Shown in pieces: positions 56,676-64,000 of a stretch of 64,000 bases of DNA (position 1 is its first letter; each line of letters begins with the position of its first letter). The DNA comes from Chiridota heheva (Eukaryota; Echinodermata; Holothuroidea; Apodida; Chiridotidae): contig JAIGNY010004486.1 in NCBI GenBank assembly GCA_020152595.1, positions 1,204,001 through 1,268,000 of the forward strand, in the 5' to 3' direction. Made by a program: the position numbers and the translations under genes. Below the pieces are notes generated by a model. The model was not told the origin of the DNA, did no database searches, and saw only the letters and a list, made by a program, of their open reading frames with translations.

Positions 56676-56778
56676 GAAATGCTGCTCAAAGCTGAAAAAT
56701 GTTGACCTTCTTTGAGTCACAGATTAAGTCTGAGCATTTGTTACGGCCAAATCATCAGAAAAAAAGGAATTGACTTAC

Positions 56779-56885
56779 ATGTTGCCCTAATGTTGTATTA
56801 CTACTACTAACTGGATACAGACTAGATGGTGTTGCAGGTAAATTTCCAAGTTCTTGATTGAAATCCCTTTGAGAGCTCATTTCCT
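56779..56885 (-). CDS. unk: unk exon: linker after the zinc fingers
   Basis: 107 bp, 35 residues, reading QEMSSQRDFNQELGNLP then a Ser/Thr/Pro-rich stretch ending T-L-G-Q-H. It lies C-terminal to the zinc fingers in the predicted disordered linker. The acceptor (TTTGCAG|AG) completes the split codon left by the previous exon (GAT C|AG), and the donor is CAT|GTAAGT. The exon ends in phase 0. No domain is recognisable. Assignment rests on clean splice sites, phase agreement with both neighbours, and composition. Confidence 0.85.
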
Positions 56886-57020
56886 CTGCAAAGCAAAAAA
56901 AATACAAAAAGGTTTATGGATGCATAGATACAACAACACTCAATGCTTTAAAATTTGTTGAAACCACGGAAATAGCAACAAATTCATCACAATTTGTTCA
57001 GATTGAACATTTTATGCATT

Positions 57021-57490
57021 GGTTTGTTGATGTTAAACAGCACCCAAAACAGTCAGAGCAAAATGTGCCAAGAGGGTGTTAAAAATTTGTAAGAGTTAGG
57101 GCAGAGAAGAGATGAAGGATTGAGAGAAAGAAAAAGGGGGAAAATAGAGTGAATTTGGGAGATATAATTAAGGTGAAAAGAAAGTGGTGTGTAAGGTTAG
57201 GTGTAGAAGGGAAGAGAAAGGAAGATTAGATATGGTGGAAAAACTTTTTGTTGCAGAAGAAGTTGATAATGTTAGAGGAAGGATTGTTTTTGACTAGATC
57301 TGAGATCAAGGTGGGTGAGGAGAGAAGAGACCTGGAGTTCAGGTATAGCGAACAGGTTAACAGGATATGCTTGATGGAGAGATCGGTGTTGCAGGTCGGG
57401 CAGGGGAGCCAGAAAGGAGATAGGAGTGGGTGAGAGAGAAGTGATCGAGGCGGATGCGGGTGACAATGATGTCTTCCCTGCAATTGGCAT
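57021..57490 (-). pseudogene. I-type LINE, short 5'-truncated 3' end
   Basis: The minus strand encodes IIVTRIRLDHFSLTHSYLLS then, in another frame, FWLPCPTCNTDLSIKHILLT and CSLY. This is the Cys/His tail (P-x-C-x-x-C-x...H-x-L-x-x-C) of an I-type LINE. It ends with a 3' UTR finishing GTTTAACATCAACAAACCAA at 57021. It belongs to a relative of the 44.7-50.0 kb element. Confidence 0.82.
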
Positions 57491-57895
57491 TTGAAATCTT
57501 ATGGCATTTTGAAACGATTGGGTGACCTTGATATTTTCTATGAAAACATTTTTAAGAGGAGCTGGCAGTCGAAAATTGAGGGCATACTTTTCTTGAGTCT
57601 CAAGAATATTCTAAAGCACATGATGGTACTGAAAACCTTTGATACATATGTTCAAAATAATGATGATTTCTTATAAAAACTTCAGTAAAATGTTCAACGA
57701 ACTGAGTGATTTCAAAAGTCTTGATTTAACAAAAACAGATGCCCTCATATTTGTTCCAGAGCTCCGTGTTGAAACTTGACCAAACCTCTTACCAATTTGT
57801 ATGCAAGAAGAGAAATTATCATCATTTTCAGTATCCAGAAAACACAGAATTACATTAATATTTTGAATTGACCGCCTAGTAGTCCATCACAAATT
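57491..57895. other. intron, nothing recognised
   Basis: Unique sequence. The plus ORF 57491-57676 has no recognisable similarity. Confidence 0.4.
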
Positions 57896-59049
57896 CAGGT
57901 GTCGAAGTTTTAATTTTTTACCAGTTCGGAACAGTACTTTCTTAAATAATACTGTTCGGATCAGATTTCACTGTTCCAACTTTTTTGCCAACAAATTTTT
58001 TTTTCAAAATAGACTTAATTTACAACTAATTTGTAGATTGGTAAATATGTGCAAATATGTATATCAGAAATAGGTATTTGCACGATGTAGCATCCAGTTG
58101 CATGCAAGCAGCCTTTGATATGTATTTTCATAATTTATTTTGCTGACAATTGCATGGTTGGAAAAGTTGTATATTTTTTCAGAAGCAGAAATCAAGTTAA
58201 TGATCATTGATGTCACAAGCTGTTCCACCAGAACGCTGTTCCACCAGAACGCTGTTCCACCAGAGCGCTGTTCCACCAGAGCGCTGTTCCACCAGAACGC
58301 TGTTCCACCAGAACGCTGTTCCACCAGAACGCTGTTCCACCAGAGCGCTGTTCCACCAGAGCGCTGTTCCACCAGAACGCTGTTCCACCAGAACCCTGTT
58401 CCACCAGAGCGCTGTTCCACCAGAGCGCTGTTCCACCAGAACGCTGTTCCACCAGAGCGCTGTTCCACCAGAGTGCTGTTCCACCAGAACGCTGTTCCAC
58501 CAGAACGCTGTTCCACCAGAGCGCTGTTCCACCAGAGCACTGTTCCACCAGAACACTGTTCCACCAGAACACTGTTCCACCAGAGCACTGTTCCACCAGA
58601 GCACTGTTCCACCAGAGCACTGTTCCACCAGAGCACTGTTCCACCAGAACGCTGTTCCACCAGAGCGCTGTTACACCAGAACGCTGTTCCACCAGAATGC
58701 TGTTCCACCAGAACGCTGTTCCACCACAGCGCTGTTCCACCAGAGCGCTGTTCCACCAGAACGCTGCTCCACCAGAACGCTGTTACACCAGAACGCTGTT
58801 CCACCAGAACGCTGTTCCACCAGAACGCTGTTCCCCCAGAACGCTGTTCCACCAGAACGCTGTTCCACCAGAACGCTGTTCCACCAGAACGCTGTTTCAC
58901 CAGAACGCTGTTCCACCAGAACGCTGTTCCACCAGAACGCTGTTCCACCAGAACGCTGTTCCACCAGAACAGTGATGTTTTAAAATTAACTGTTTCTGCA
59001 TTAAAAGCACTGTTCTGGGAACAGCAGAACAGTGGCAAATTCAACCCTG
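57896..59049. mobile_element. possible hAT-like element containing the 16-bp array
   Basis: The left end CAGGTGTCGAAGTTT and the right end (reverse complement) CAGGGTTGAATTTGCC resemble the CAGGG-type TIRs of some hAT elements. Both subterminal regions carry GTTC...GAAC motifs (CAGTTCGGAACAGTAC; CTGTTCTGGGAACAGCAG). No target duplication could be shown, so this is tentative. Confidence 0.3.
58212..58972. repeat. 16-bp minisatellite, about 48 copies
   Basis: The unit is CTGTTCCACCAGAACG with GAGCG, GAGCA and GAACA variants that cluster (GAGCACTG units at about 58535-58640). GTTC-CACCA-GAAC is an inverted repeat in each unit. With a 16-bp unit, all frames on both strands read a 16-residue cycle; five long ORFs here (up to 326 codons) are artefacts. 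Confidence 0.97.
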
Positions 59050-60329
59050 AAATTTAGCACATGTACTGAATATTCCTCCAATTTTGATGAGGCATTACTT
59101 CAAAACAAAAAGAGGTAATTCCACAATTCAAAGACAATTCTCCCCAGCTCTATATACACATCATTCAATTCTTGACGTCCACAGATCTAACTACTAACTT
59201 TAGGAATAGAGGGATTTCATCAGGTGACTCATAACTCATCTGGAAGCCATTTTGCCGGATAAGCGTCATTGCATTTCACGCGTCTTCACACAGCTCAGTC
59301 ACATCACACGTATAACAAACATACTACCTGTTAACATACCAGAACCAGTTCAGCGAATTTTATTGTTTTTGTTTGCGGCGGCGATTTTACTTCATATTTT
59401 CCTAACGTTTTATATATTCACCGGGTATACGAAGAGTAACTTTTACGTAAACGCCATCTGATTGTTCGTTATACACAGAGAAAGCATACCTGGCCTAAAG
59501 TGCTCACAGCAAATCCTAATGTGAACCGAAGGTTGAAAGACATTGCATCATACAGCAGAATCCCACTTCGAACGTCGATCAGAATCAGATGGAAATCGAG
59601 AAAACATCTTTTTATTCCCCGGCACATGTCTATTAGTGCAACCAACATCTCAGCAAGATTCCGGCATAATTATCTTACAAAAATTATCTTATATAACAAC
59701 ATGCAAGCATTTGTCAGTCTAAATTAAGTGTACAGCAGATAATCGTTCGCCCGACAAAATGGCAATGTAAACAAAGTCCAAGACCTCAGGACGTCAGCTG
59801 AAACACTATATTAGGACTATAAACACCAAGCAGCAACATTTCCAACATAATTTTCCAACCTATTATTAATCAAGATAACAGCCTTTAAAAATTCCACCAG
59901 AAATTATAAGTCAGCTCATTTGTGGTAGCCATCTGATTTTGCAGGCTTAAATATTCACGCAAATCTATGGAAATTTATTGAATGAATTTACAGTCTTCTA
60001 GACGAGATTAAAGGATAAAGAAGTGCAAAAATTATGAAAAGCAATGGATGTTTTTAGATAAAAATTGTTTCTGAATATGCATGACCGAGGAGCTCGCAAA
60101 ATATATATACTGTATATATATTGGTAAAGAATTACCGCAAAGAAATTAAGCAAGCATATACTTAGTATTTAGGTTTCCAAAGCCCCCAATTTTTTCCAAA
60201 TTCCATCCCTTCCAATAAATTCATCAGGAGAAAAATCATCATCCCCTCCCTCAAATTTAAAATCACTTTTATTGTATGCAACATAGACATCTGATGACCC
60301 AAAAATACCCCCCCTCCCTCCTAGCCTCA
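59050..60329. other. intron, nothing recognised
   Basis: AT-rich unique sequence. ORFs 59252-59461 and 59500-59727 are unrecognised. The former has one hydrophobic segment (RILLFLFAAAILLHIFLTF) but no supporting context. Confidence 0.4.
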
Positions 60330-60935
60330 CTTGTGGCAAAGTGTTCTTAGCTCAATTCCACTATGTGGCAAAGTGCTCTTAGCTCTATTCCACTTTGTGG
60401 CCAAGTGCTCTTAGCTCTATTCCACTTTGTGGCTAAGCTCTATTCCACTTTTGGCCAAGTGCTCTTAGCTCTATTCCACTTTGTGGCCAAGTGCTCTTAG
60501 CTCTATTCCACTTTGTGGCTAAGAGCTCTTTAGCTCTATTCTACTTTGTGGCCAAGTACTTTTTAGCTCTATTGCACTTTGTGGCCAAGTGTTCTTAGCT
60601 CTATTGCACTTTGTGGCCAAGTGTTCTTTAGCTGGCTAGTGTTCTTTTCCACTTTTTGTTCTTTAGCTCTATTCTACTTTGTGGCCAAGTGTTCAAGTGT
60701 TCTTAGCAAGTGTTCTTAGCTCTATTGCACTTTGTGGCCAAGTGTTCTTTAGCTCTATTCCACTTTGTGGCCAAGTGTTCTTAGCTCTATTCCACTTTGT
60801 GGCCAAGTGTTCTTTAGCTCTATTCCACTTTGTGGCCAAGTGTTCTTTAGCTCTATTCCACTTTGTGGCCAAGTGTTCTTAGCTCTATTCCATTTTGTGA
60901 CCAAGTGCTCTTAGCTCTATTCCACTTAACTTGTG
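60330..60935. repeat. 32-bp minisatellite, about 19 copies
   Basis: The unit is TTAGCTCTATTCCACTTTGT plus GGCCAAGTGTTC, about 32 bp with a variable extra T (CTTTAGC). Rearranged and partial units lie around 60630-60710. It ends 58 bp before the donor of the zinc-finger exon at 60993-61195, inside the intron that follows that exon. Confidence 0.95.
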
Positions 60936-60992
60936 TGCTACTCAATAAGAAATGTCAATGCTGCCAAGTAAAACATTGACTTTAATACTCAC

Positions 60993-61195
60993 GATCTACA
61001 TGCGCAAAAGCGCAAAAAGGACCTCGAGGACAGTAGCCAGTCTGCTGCATGTCGTTGCATTTTGAGGACTTATAAATTTCAGGATGAAATTGTTGTTCTG
61101 TTCGAGTGTGACAATACTGACATTCATCACCTTGATCACAGGCAGATAACTCCCCCCATTCATCACCGTGCTTAACATTAGGACAGGGTGTCGAT
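60993..61195 (-). CDS. unk: unk exon: CCCH zinc fingers 5 and 6
   Basis: 203 bp, about 67 residues. The translation starts RSTPCPNVKHGDEWGEL and holds two fingers: ZnF5 with spacing C-x14-C-x5-C-x3-H (last part CDQGDECQYCH) and ZnF6 with C-x8-C-x5-C-x3-H (CNDMQQTGYCPRGPFCAFAH). Between them is RTEQQFHPEIYKSSK, nearly identical to vertebrate UNK as I know it. All metal ligands are present, so the RNA-binding cluster looks functional. The acceptor is TTTTGTTGCAG and the donor is C|GTGAGT. About 35 nt upstream of the acceptor lies a TG/TA-rich microsatellite that can fold back on itself (61231-61361); it may affect inclusion of this exon. Confidence 0.96.
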
Positions 61196-61230
61196 CTGCA
61201 ACAAAATAAAGGTGGAAAAATGATATTATA

Positions 61231-61361
61231 TGTATGTATGTATGTATGTATGTATATATATATATATACACACACATACATACATACATACATACACACA
61301 TACATACAAACACACACATACATACATACATGCCTACATACATACATACATACATACATCT
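61231..61361. repeat. compound microsatellite with fold-back symmetry
   Basis: On the plus strand (TATG)n is followed by (TA)n and then (CATA)n with CACA interruptions. The two arms are complementary around the TATATATATATA centre, so the block could form a long hairpin. In unk sense it lies about 35-165 nt upstream of the acceptor of the zinc-finger 5/6 exon. Confidence 0.95.
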
Positions 61362-61452
61362 AATATTATCTATATAACTATTCATTTATACATAACTATT
61401 CATTAATATATATCTATACATTCAATTCAGTTTTGCTCTTTAAAATGTAAAT

Positions 61453-61725
61453 TTAATTCCATCCAGCCATTAGGCTTATAGAGCCGGTGATTATCCTCGG
61501 TTTCGATGGTGCAAGCGATGAGAGTACATGACTCCCCCTGGACAGGACGCCAGTCCATCGCAAATTAACTCCCCACCAGTGCAAGTACTCATTTTCACAG
61601 CTGAGTGGACTAAAGCAAGTAGAGTTAAGTGTCTTGCTCAAGGACACAAAGCAGCGCTCGCGACGGGAATTGAACCCGGTACTTTTCGAATACGAGCTTA
61701 ATTCCTTAACCACTTCACCTTATTA
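61453..61725 (-). mobile_element. tRNA-derived SINE, copy 1
   Basis: The minus strand starts with a tRNA-like head: GGTGAAGTGGTTAAGG (A box), TATTCGAAAAGTA (anticodon-like arm) and CCGGGTTCAATTCCCG (B box). The body has TCCTTGAGCAAGACACTTAA, CTACTTGCTTTAGTCC, GTTAATTTGCGATGGACTGG and CGTCCTGTCC. The same body occurs at 28.7-28.9 kb. It lies in the 879-bp intron between the two zinc-finger exons. Confidence 0.88.
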
Positions 61726-62074
61726 AAACTGTAAGTGAAACAAAAAAGTTAAATATGAAAAAACAAACACAATATTTCCTGTAGTTTACCTATAATTTTC
61801 ATTTGCCTATTTTTATAAACAATTAATGCAGTCCATGTAATGTGTACACAGCATACAACAGTACCACATCTAATGACCAAGAGCAAAAAATTTACACGAG
61901 ACAAGAAATATATTTCTTTCAATGGCACAAATCATTTATCTGTCACAAGCAGAAGTTGTAAACAAAATAACTATCTTAAATCAAGTGTTATACAGGCATG
62001 TTGAAATACTATTTGTTTGATTAAATATACAATATGGACAGAAATGACGATATACGTGAATTATGGCACATTAC
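61726..62074. other. intron, nothing recognised
   Basis: Donor-proximal part of the intron between the two zinc-finger exons; AT-rich. Confidence 0.45.
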
Positions 62075-62210
62075 CTGTATCTAAATAACCTGGGACTTCG
62101 TCTACGATCCCTTACATTGTGATACTGTGGGCAGGCATAGCCTTGTCTACAGAGTCTTGGTGGCCTTTTACAGGGTTCTGTTTTGTAATTTGCTAGAACA
62201 TAAATTGTAT
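62075..62210 (-). CDS. unk: unk exon: CCCH zinc finger 4
   Basis: 136 bp, 45 residues. It reads D-T-I-Y-V-L-A-N-Y-K-T-E-P and then a CCCH finger with spacing C-x6-C-x5-C-x3-H (CKRPPRLCRQGYACPQYH), followed by the basic stretch DRRRSPRLFRYR. In UNK this finger opens the second zinc-finger cluster (ZnF4-6), which binds a short RNA motif. The acceptor is TTTGCAG just above 62210 and the donor is CAG|GTAATG below 62075. The exon starts after one base of a codon and ends after two bases (AG), which the next exon completes to Arg. The preceding exon is not visible in 62211-64000. Confidence 0.95.
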
Positions 62211-63248
62211 CTGCAAAGATAACCAAAAGAGAAATAATATCAATGAGCAGCAATTATGAGAGATTCAACTTCAGCTTATTAATTAATATAATATACACAT
62301 TTGATAAGCAATATGTAAACATTTAAACCCTTTGACGGTAGCCACGTACTAATGATCTTGTCTATACACAACCACTGTTTGAAAGGGGTTATGTTATTAA
62401 CCATTTGATAGTGGACACACAAAAGAGGGTTCTACAAATATTAATGTGCGCCTGGCCCCACAGGACAACCAAATATCTTATCTGGGCTACAATGATATTT
62501 ACTTGACCTGCCTGGACAGACAACTTATGTTTTCATTTTTCAGCAACATTTACATTGCATGTATACAACAAAATTACAAGGGTAACATTATTTACTTCAC
62601 CACAATCACAAATTCATGTATCCCCACCCAACGGTAAGTAGTTGTTGATTTGTCAATTAACCAGCCACCTACAACAATAGCCAAGGGAGTAAAGATAAAG
62701 CAATCAACCAATGTATTAAAGTTTAAGAATAGTTAACAATTATGAGGGTATGCTTTTATTCTATGTCAATATGTGCAAATAATGCATAAATAAATACACC
62801 CCATGTGTAGAAAATAACTTGTCATAATGTAGTTCTCCCACGCCAATAAGAAGGAACTAAGATTACAGAAATAGGATATAATCGAAAACTATTGAAAGGG
62901 AACCTTGAGGGCGATCAAATATTCCACAAAAACTTTTCTCAAGTACAAAGGTAAACATTTTCATAACGATTGAGGTGGGAAGTACTACTTATGACAAAAG
63001 TGTTTTTTTCTCATTATGACAACATCTTTCACCTGGGAAACAATTCATAATTTGATCTGATTCTGCTTAATGCTTGCAACAGTCAAGTATCATTGGTATT
63101 ACATGATGTACAGTGCATTTCTTACACTGTTACATTGTTATCACATAAAAAGTTGACATGTTGATATGACGAGCACAGTACTGATCTTAATAAGCTGGTT
63201 TGCATGTAATGTGGGTAGATTGATATTTTACATCCCGTGCTCAACACT
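62211..63248. other. intron upstream of the zinc-finger 4 exon
   Basis: No upstream unk exon (expected to encode the linker before zinc finger 4) was found on the minus strand. The plus ORF 62446-62637 is unrecognised. Confidence 0.5.
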
Positions 63249-63989
63249 TAATGTTGTCCATGGCTGTTAATGTTGTCCATGGCTGTTAATGTTGTCCATG
63301 GCTGTTAATGTTGTCCATGGCTGTTAATGTTGTCCATGGCTGTTAATGTTGTCCATGGCTGTTAATGTTGTCCATGGCTGTTAATGTTGTCCATGGCTGT
63401 TAATGTTGTCCATGGCTGTTAATGTTGTCCATGGCTGTTAATGTTGTCCATGGCTGTTAATGTTGTCCATGGCTGTTAATGTTGTCCATGGCTGTTAATG
63501 TTGTCCATGGCTGTTAATGTTGTCCATGGCTGTTAATGTTGTCCATGGCTGTTAATGTTGTCCATGGCTGTTAATGTTGTCCATGGCTGTTAATGTTGTC
63601 CATGGCTGTTAATGTTGTCCATGGCTGTTAATGTTGTCCATGGCTGTTAATGTTGTCCATGGCTGTTAATGTTGTCCATGGCTGTTAATGTTGTCCATGG
63701 CTGTTAATGTTGTCCATGGCTGTTAATGTTGTCCATGGCTGTTAATGTTGTCCATGGCTGTTAATGTTGTCCATGGCTGTTAATGTTGTCCATGGCTGTT
63801 AATGTTGTCCATGGCTGTTAATGTTGTCCATGGCTGTTAATGTTGTCCATGGCTGTTAATGTTGTCCATGGCTGTTAATGTTGTCCATGGCTGTTAATGT
63901 TGTCCATGGCTGTTAATGTTGTCCATGGCTGTTAATGTTGTCCATGGCTGTTAATGTTGTCCATGGCTGTTAATGTTGTCCATGGCTGT
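63249..63989. repeat. 19-bp minisatellite, about 39 identical copies
   Basis: The unit is TAATGTTGTCCATGGCTGT. I see no substitution or indel across about 740 bp, unlike every other array in the window. Each unit holds CCATGG. The array ends at GGCTGTTTCATCATG, 11 bp from the window edge. Confidence 0.98.
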
Positions 63990-64000
63990 TTCATCATGTG

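Larger units (their letters stand above)
10519..62210 (-). other. unk: unkempt (unk) gene, internal part; 8 exons in a >52-kb span
   Basis: Eight minus-strand exons translate to a protein that follows vertebrate UNK in order: CCCH zinc fingers 4-6, a long low-complexity linker with a conserved acidic block, then the start of the C-terminal coiled coil. All junctions have GT donors and AG acceptors and phases agree (2, 1, 0, 0, 1, 1, 0 for the seven introns). Intron lengths are about 0.9, 4.1, 4.3, 10.7, 10.4, 1.4 and 18.5 kb. Known for the family: Unkempt is a cytoplasmic, sequence-specific RNA-binding protein that represses translation of bound mRNAs and shapes neuronal morphology. Not in the window: zinc fingers 1-3 (right of 62210) and the coiled-coil remainder plus RING (left of 10519). 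I searched the left 10.5 kb for the expected next exon (residues like ACDAWK) and found none, so the following intron exceeds 10.5 kb. The call rests on remembered family sequence, not on a database search. Confidence 0.93.

Noticed and set aside
57896..59049. Confirmed hAT transposon
   Set aside because: The ends look hAT-like, but flanks CACAAATT and AAATTTAG do not form an 8-bp duplication; kept only as tentative.
58064..59057. Five long ORFs on both strands
   Set aside because: The 16-bp unit has no stop in any frame; the flanking unique parts do not resemble coding sequence.
59252..59461. Small membrane protein gene
   Set aside because: One hydrophobic segment in a 69-codon ORF in AT-rich DNA is not enough, and it has no neighbours or splice sites supporting it.
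61655..61725. Functional tRNA gene (Ser-like) on the minus strand
   Set aside because: A and B boxes are good, but the acceptor arm is unpaired, and it is continuous with a SINE body found again at 28.7 kb.
2311..63989. Rule that each minisatellite unit carries a 6-bp palindrome (GGATCC, AGATCT, AAGCTT, CCATGG, GATATC, TGGCCA)
   Set aside because: About half of the arrays fit. With units of 20-60 bp, a 6-bp palindrome is expected by chance in roughly a third to over half of them, so the enrichment is weak at best.

Overview
This is eukaryotic, intron-rich, AT-leaning DNA from an animal. The type of dispersed tRNA-derived SINE and the LINE and hAT families suggest a marine invertebrate, possibly an echinoderm or hemichordate; that placement is a low-confidence inference. 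One host gene can be supported: an orthologue of unkempt (UNK, a CCCH zinc-finger and RING RNA-binding protein). It lies on the minus strand and crosses almost the whole window. Eight exons (62075-62210, 60993-61195, 56779-56885, 52233-52505, 41415-41562, 30892-31011, 29321-29496, 10519-10779) join in matching phase with GT/AG junctions. They give about 474 codons, from zinc finger 4 to the start of the C-terminal coiled coil. The 5' exons (zinc fingers 1-3) lie beyond the right edge. The 3' exons (rest of the coiled coil, RING) lie beyond the left edge.

The other ~97% is intron, and it is unusually rich in tandem repeats. I count more than 20 arrays, with units of 13, 15, 16, 19, 20, 21, 24, 25, 32, 48, 52, 59 and 60 bp. 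Together they cover roughly 20 kb. The largest are a 59-bp array (2.3-6.6 kb), a 15-bp array (7.9-10.2 kb), a 48-bp array (14.3-16.7 kb) and a 60-bp array (34.7-36.6 kb). Their lack of stop codons creates long periodic ORFs that are not genes.

Transposons fill much of the rest. There are several hAT-type non-autonomous elements with 8-bp target duplications (19.7-20.8, 21.65-23.5, 27.9-28.5, 31.25-31.55, 53.37-54.0, 54.1-54.4 kb, probably 37.2-39.3 kb). There is a degraded hAT transposase (33.6-37.0 kb) and a pair of ~100-bp piggyBac-like MITEs (40.3-40.6 kb). An I-type LINE with ORF1, endonuclease, RT and RNase H (44.7-50.0 kb) carries a nested truncated copy of itself. A CR1/L2-type LINE 3' end sits at 42.8-43.5 kb, with further LINE fragments and tRNA-derived SINEs elsewhere.

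The most interesting observation joins the two themes: several minisatellites start in or exactly at transposons. The 25-bp array at 31.5 kb has a unit made of the last 7 bp of a MITE, its 8-bp target duplication and 10 bp of flank, and a related empty site is present at 25.5 kb. The 19-bp array at 28.1 kb lies inside another copy of the same MITE. The 60-bp array at 34.7 kb is an in-frame expansion of a hAT transposase segment holding the putative catalytic Asp motif. This suggests that transposon insertion seeds minisatellites in this genome.
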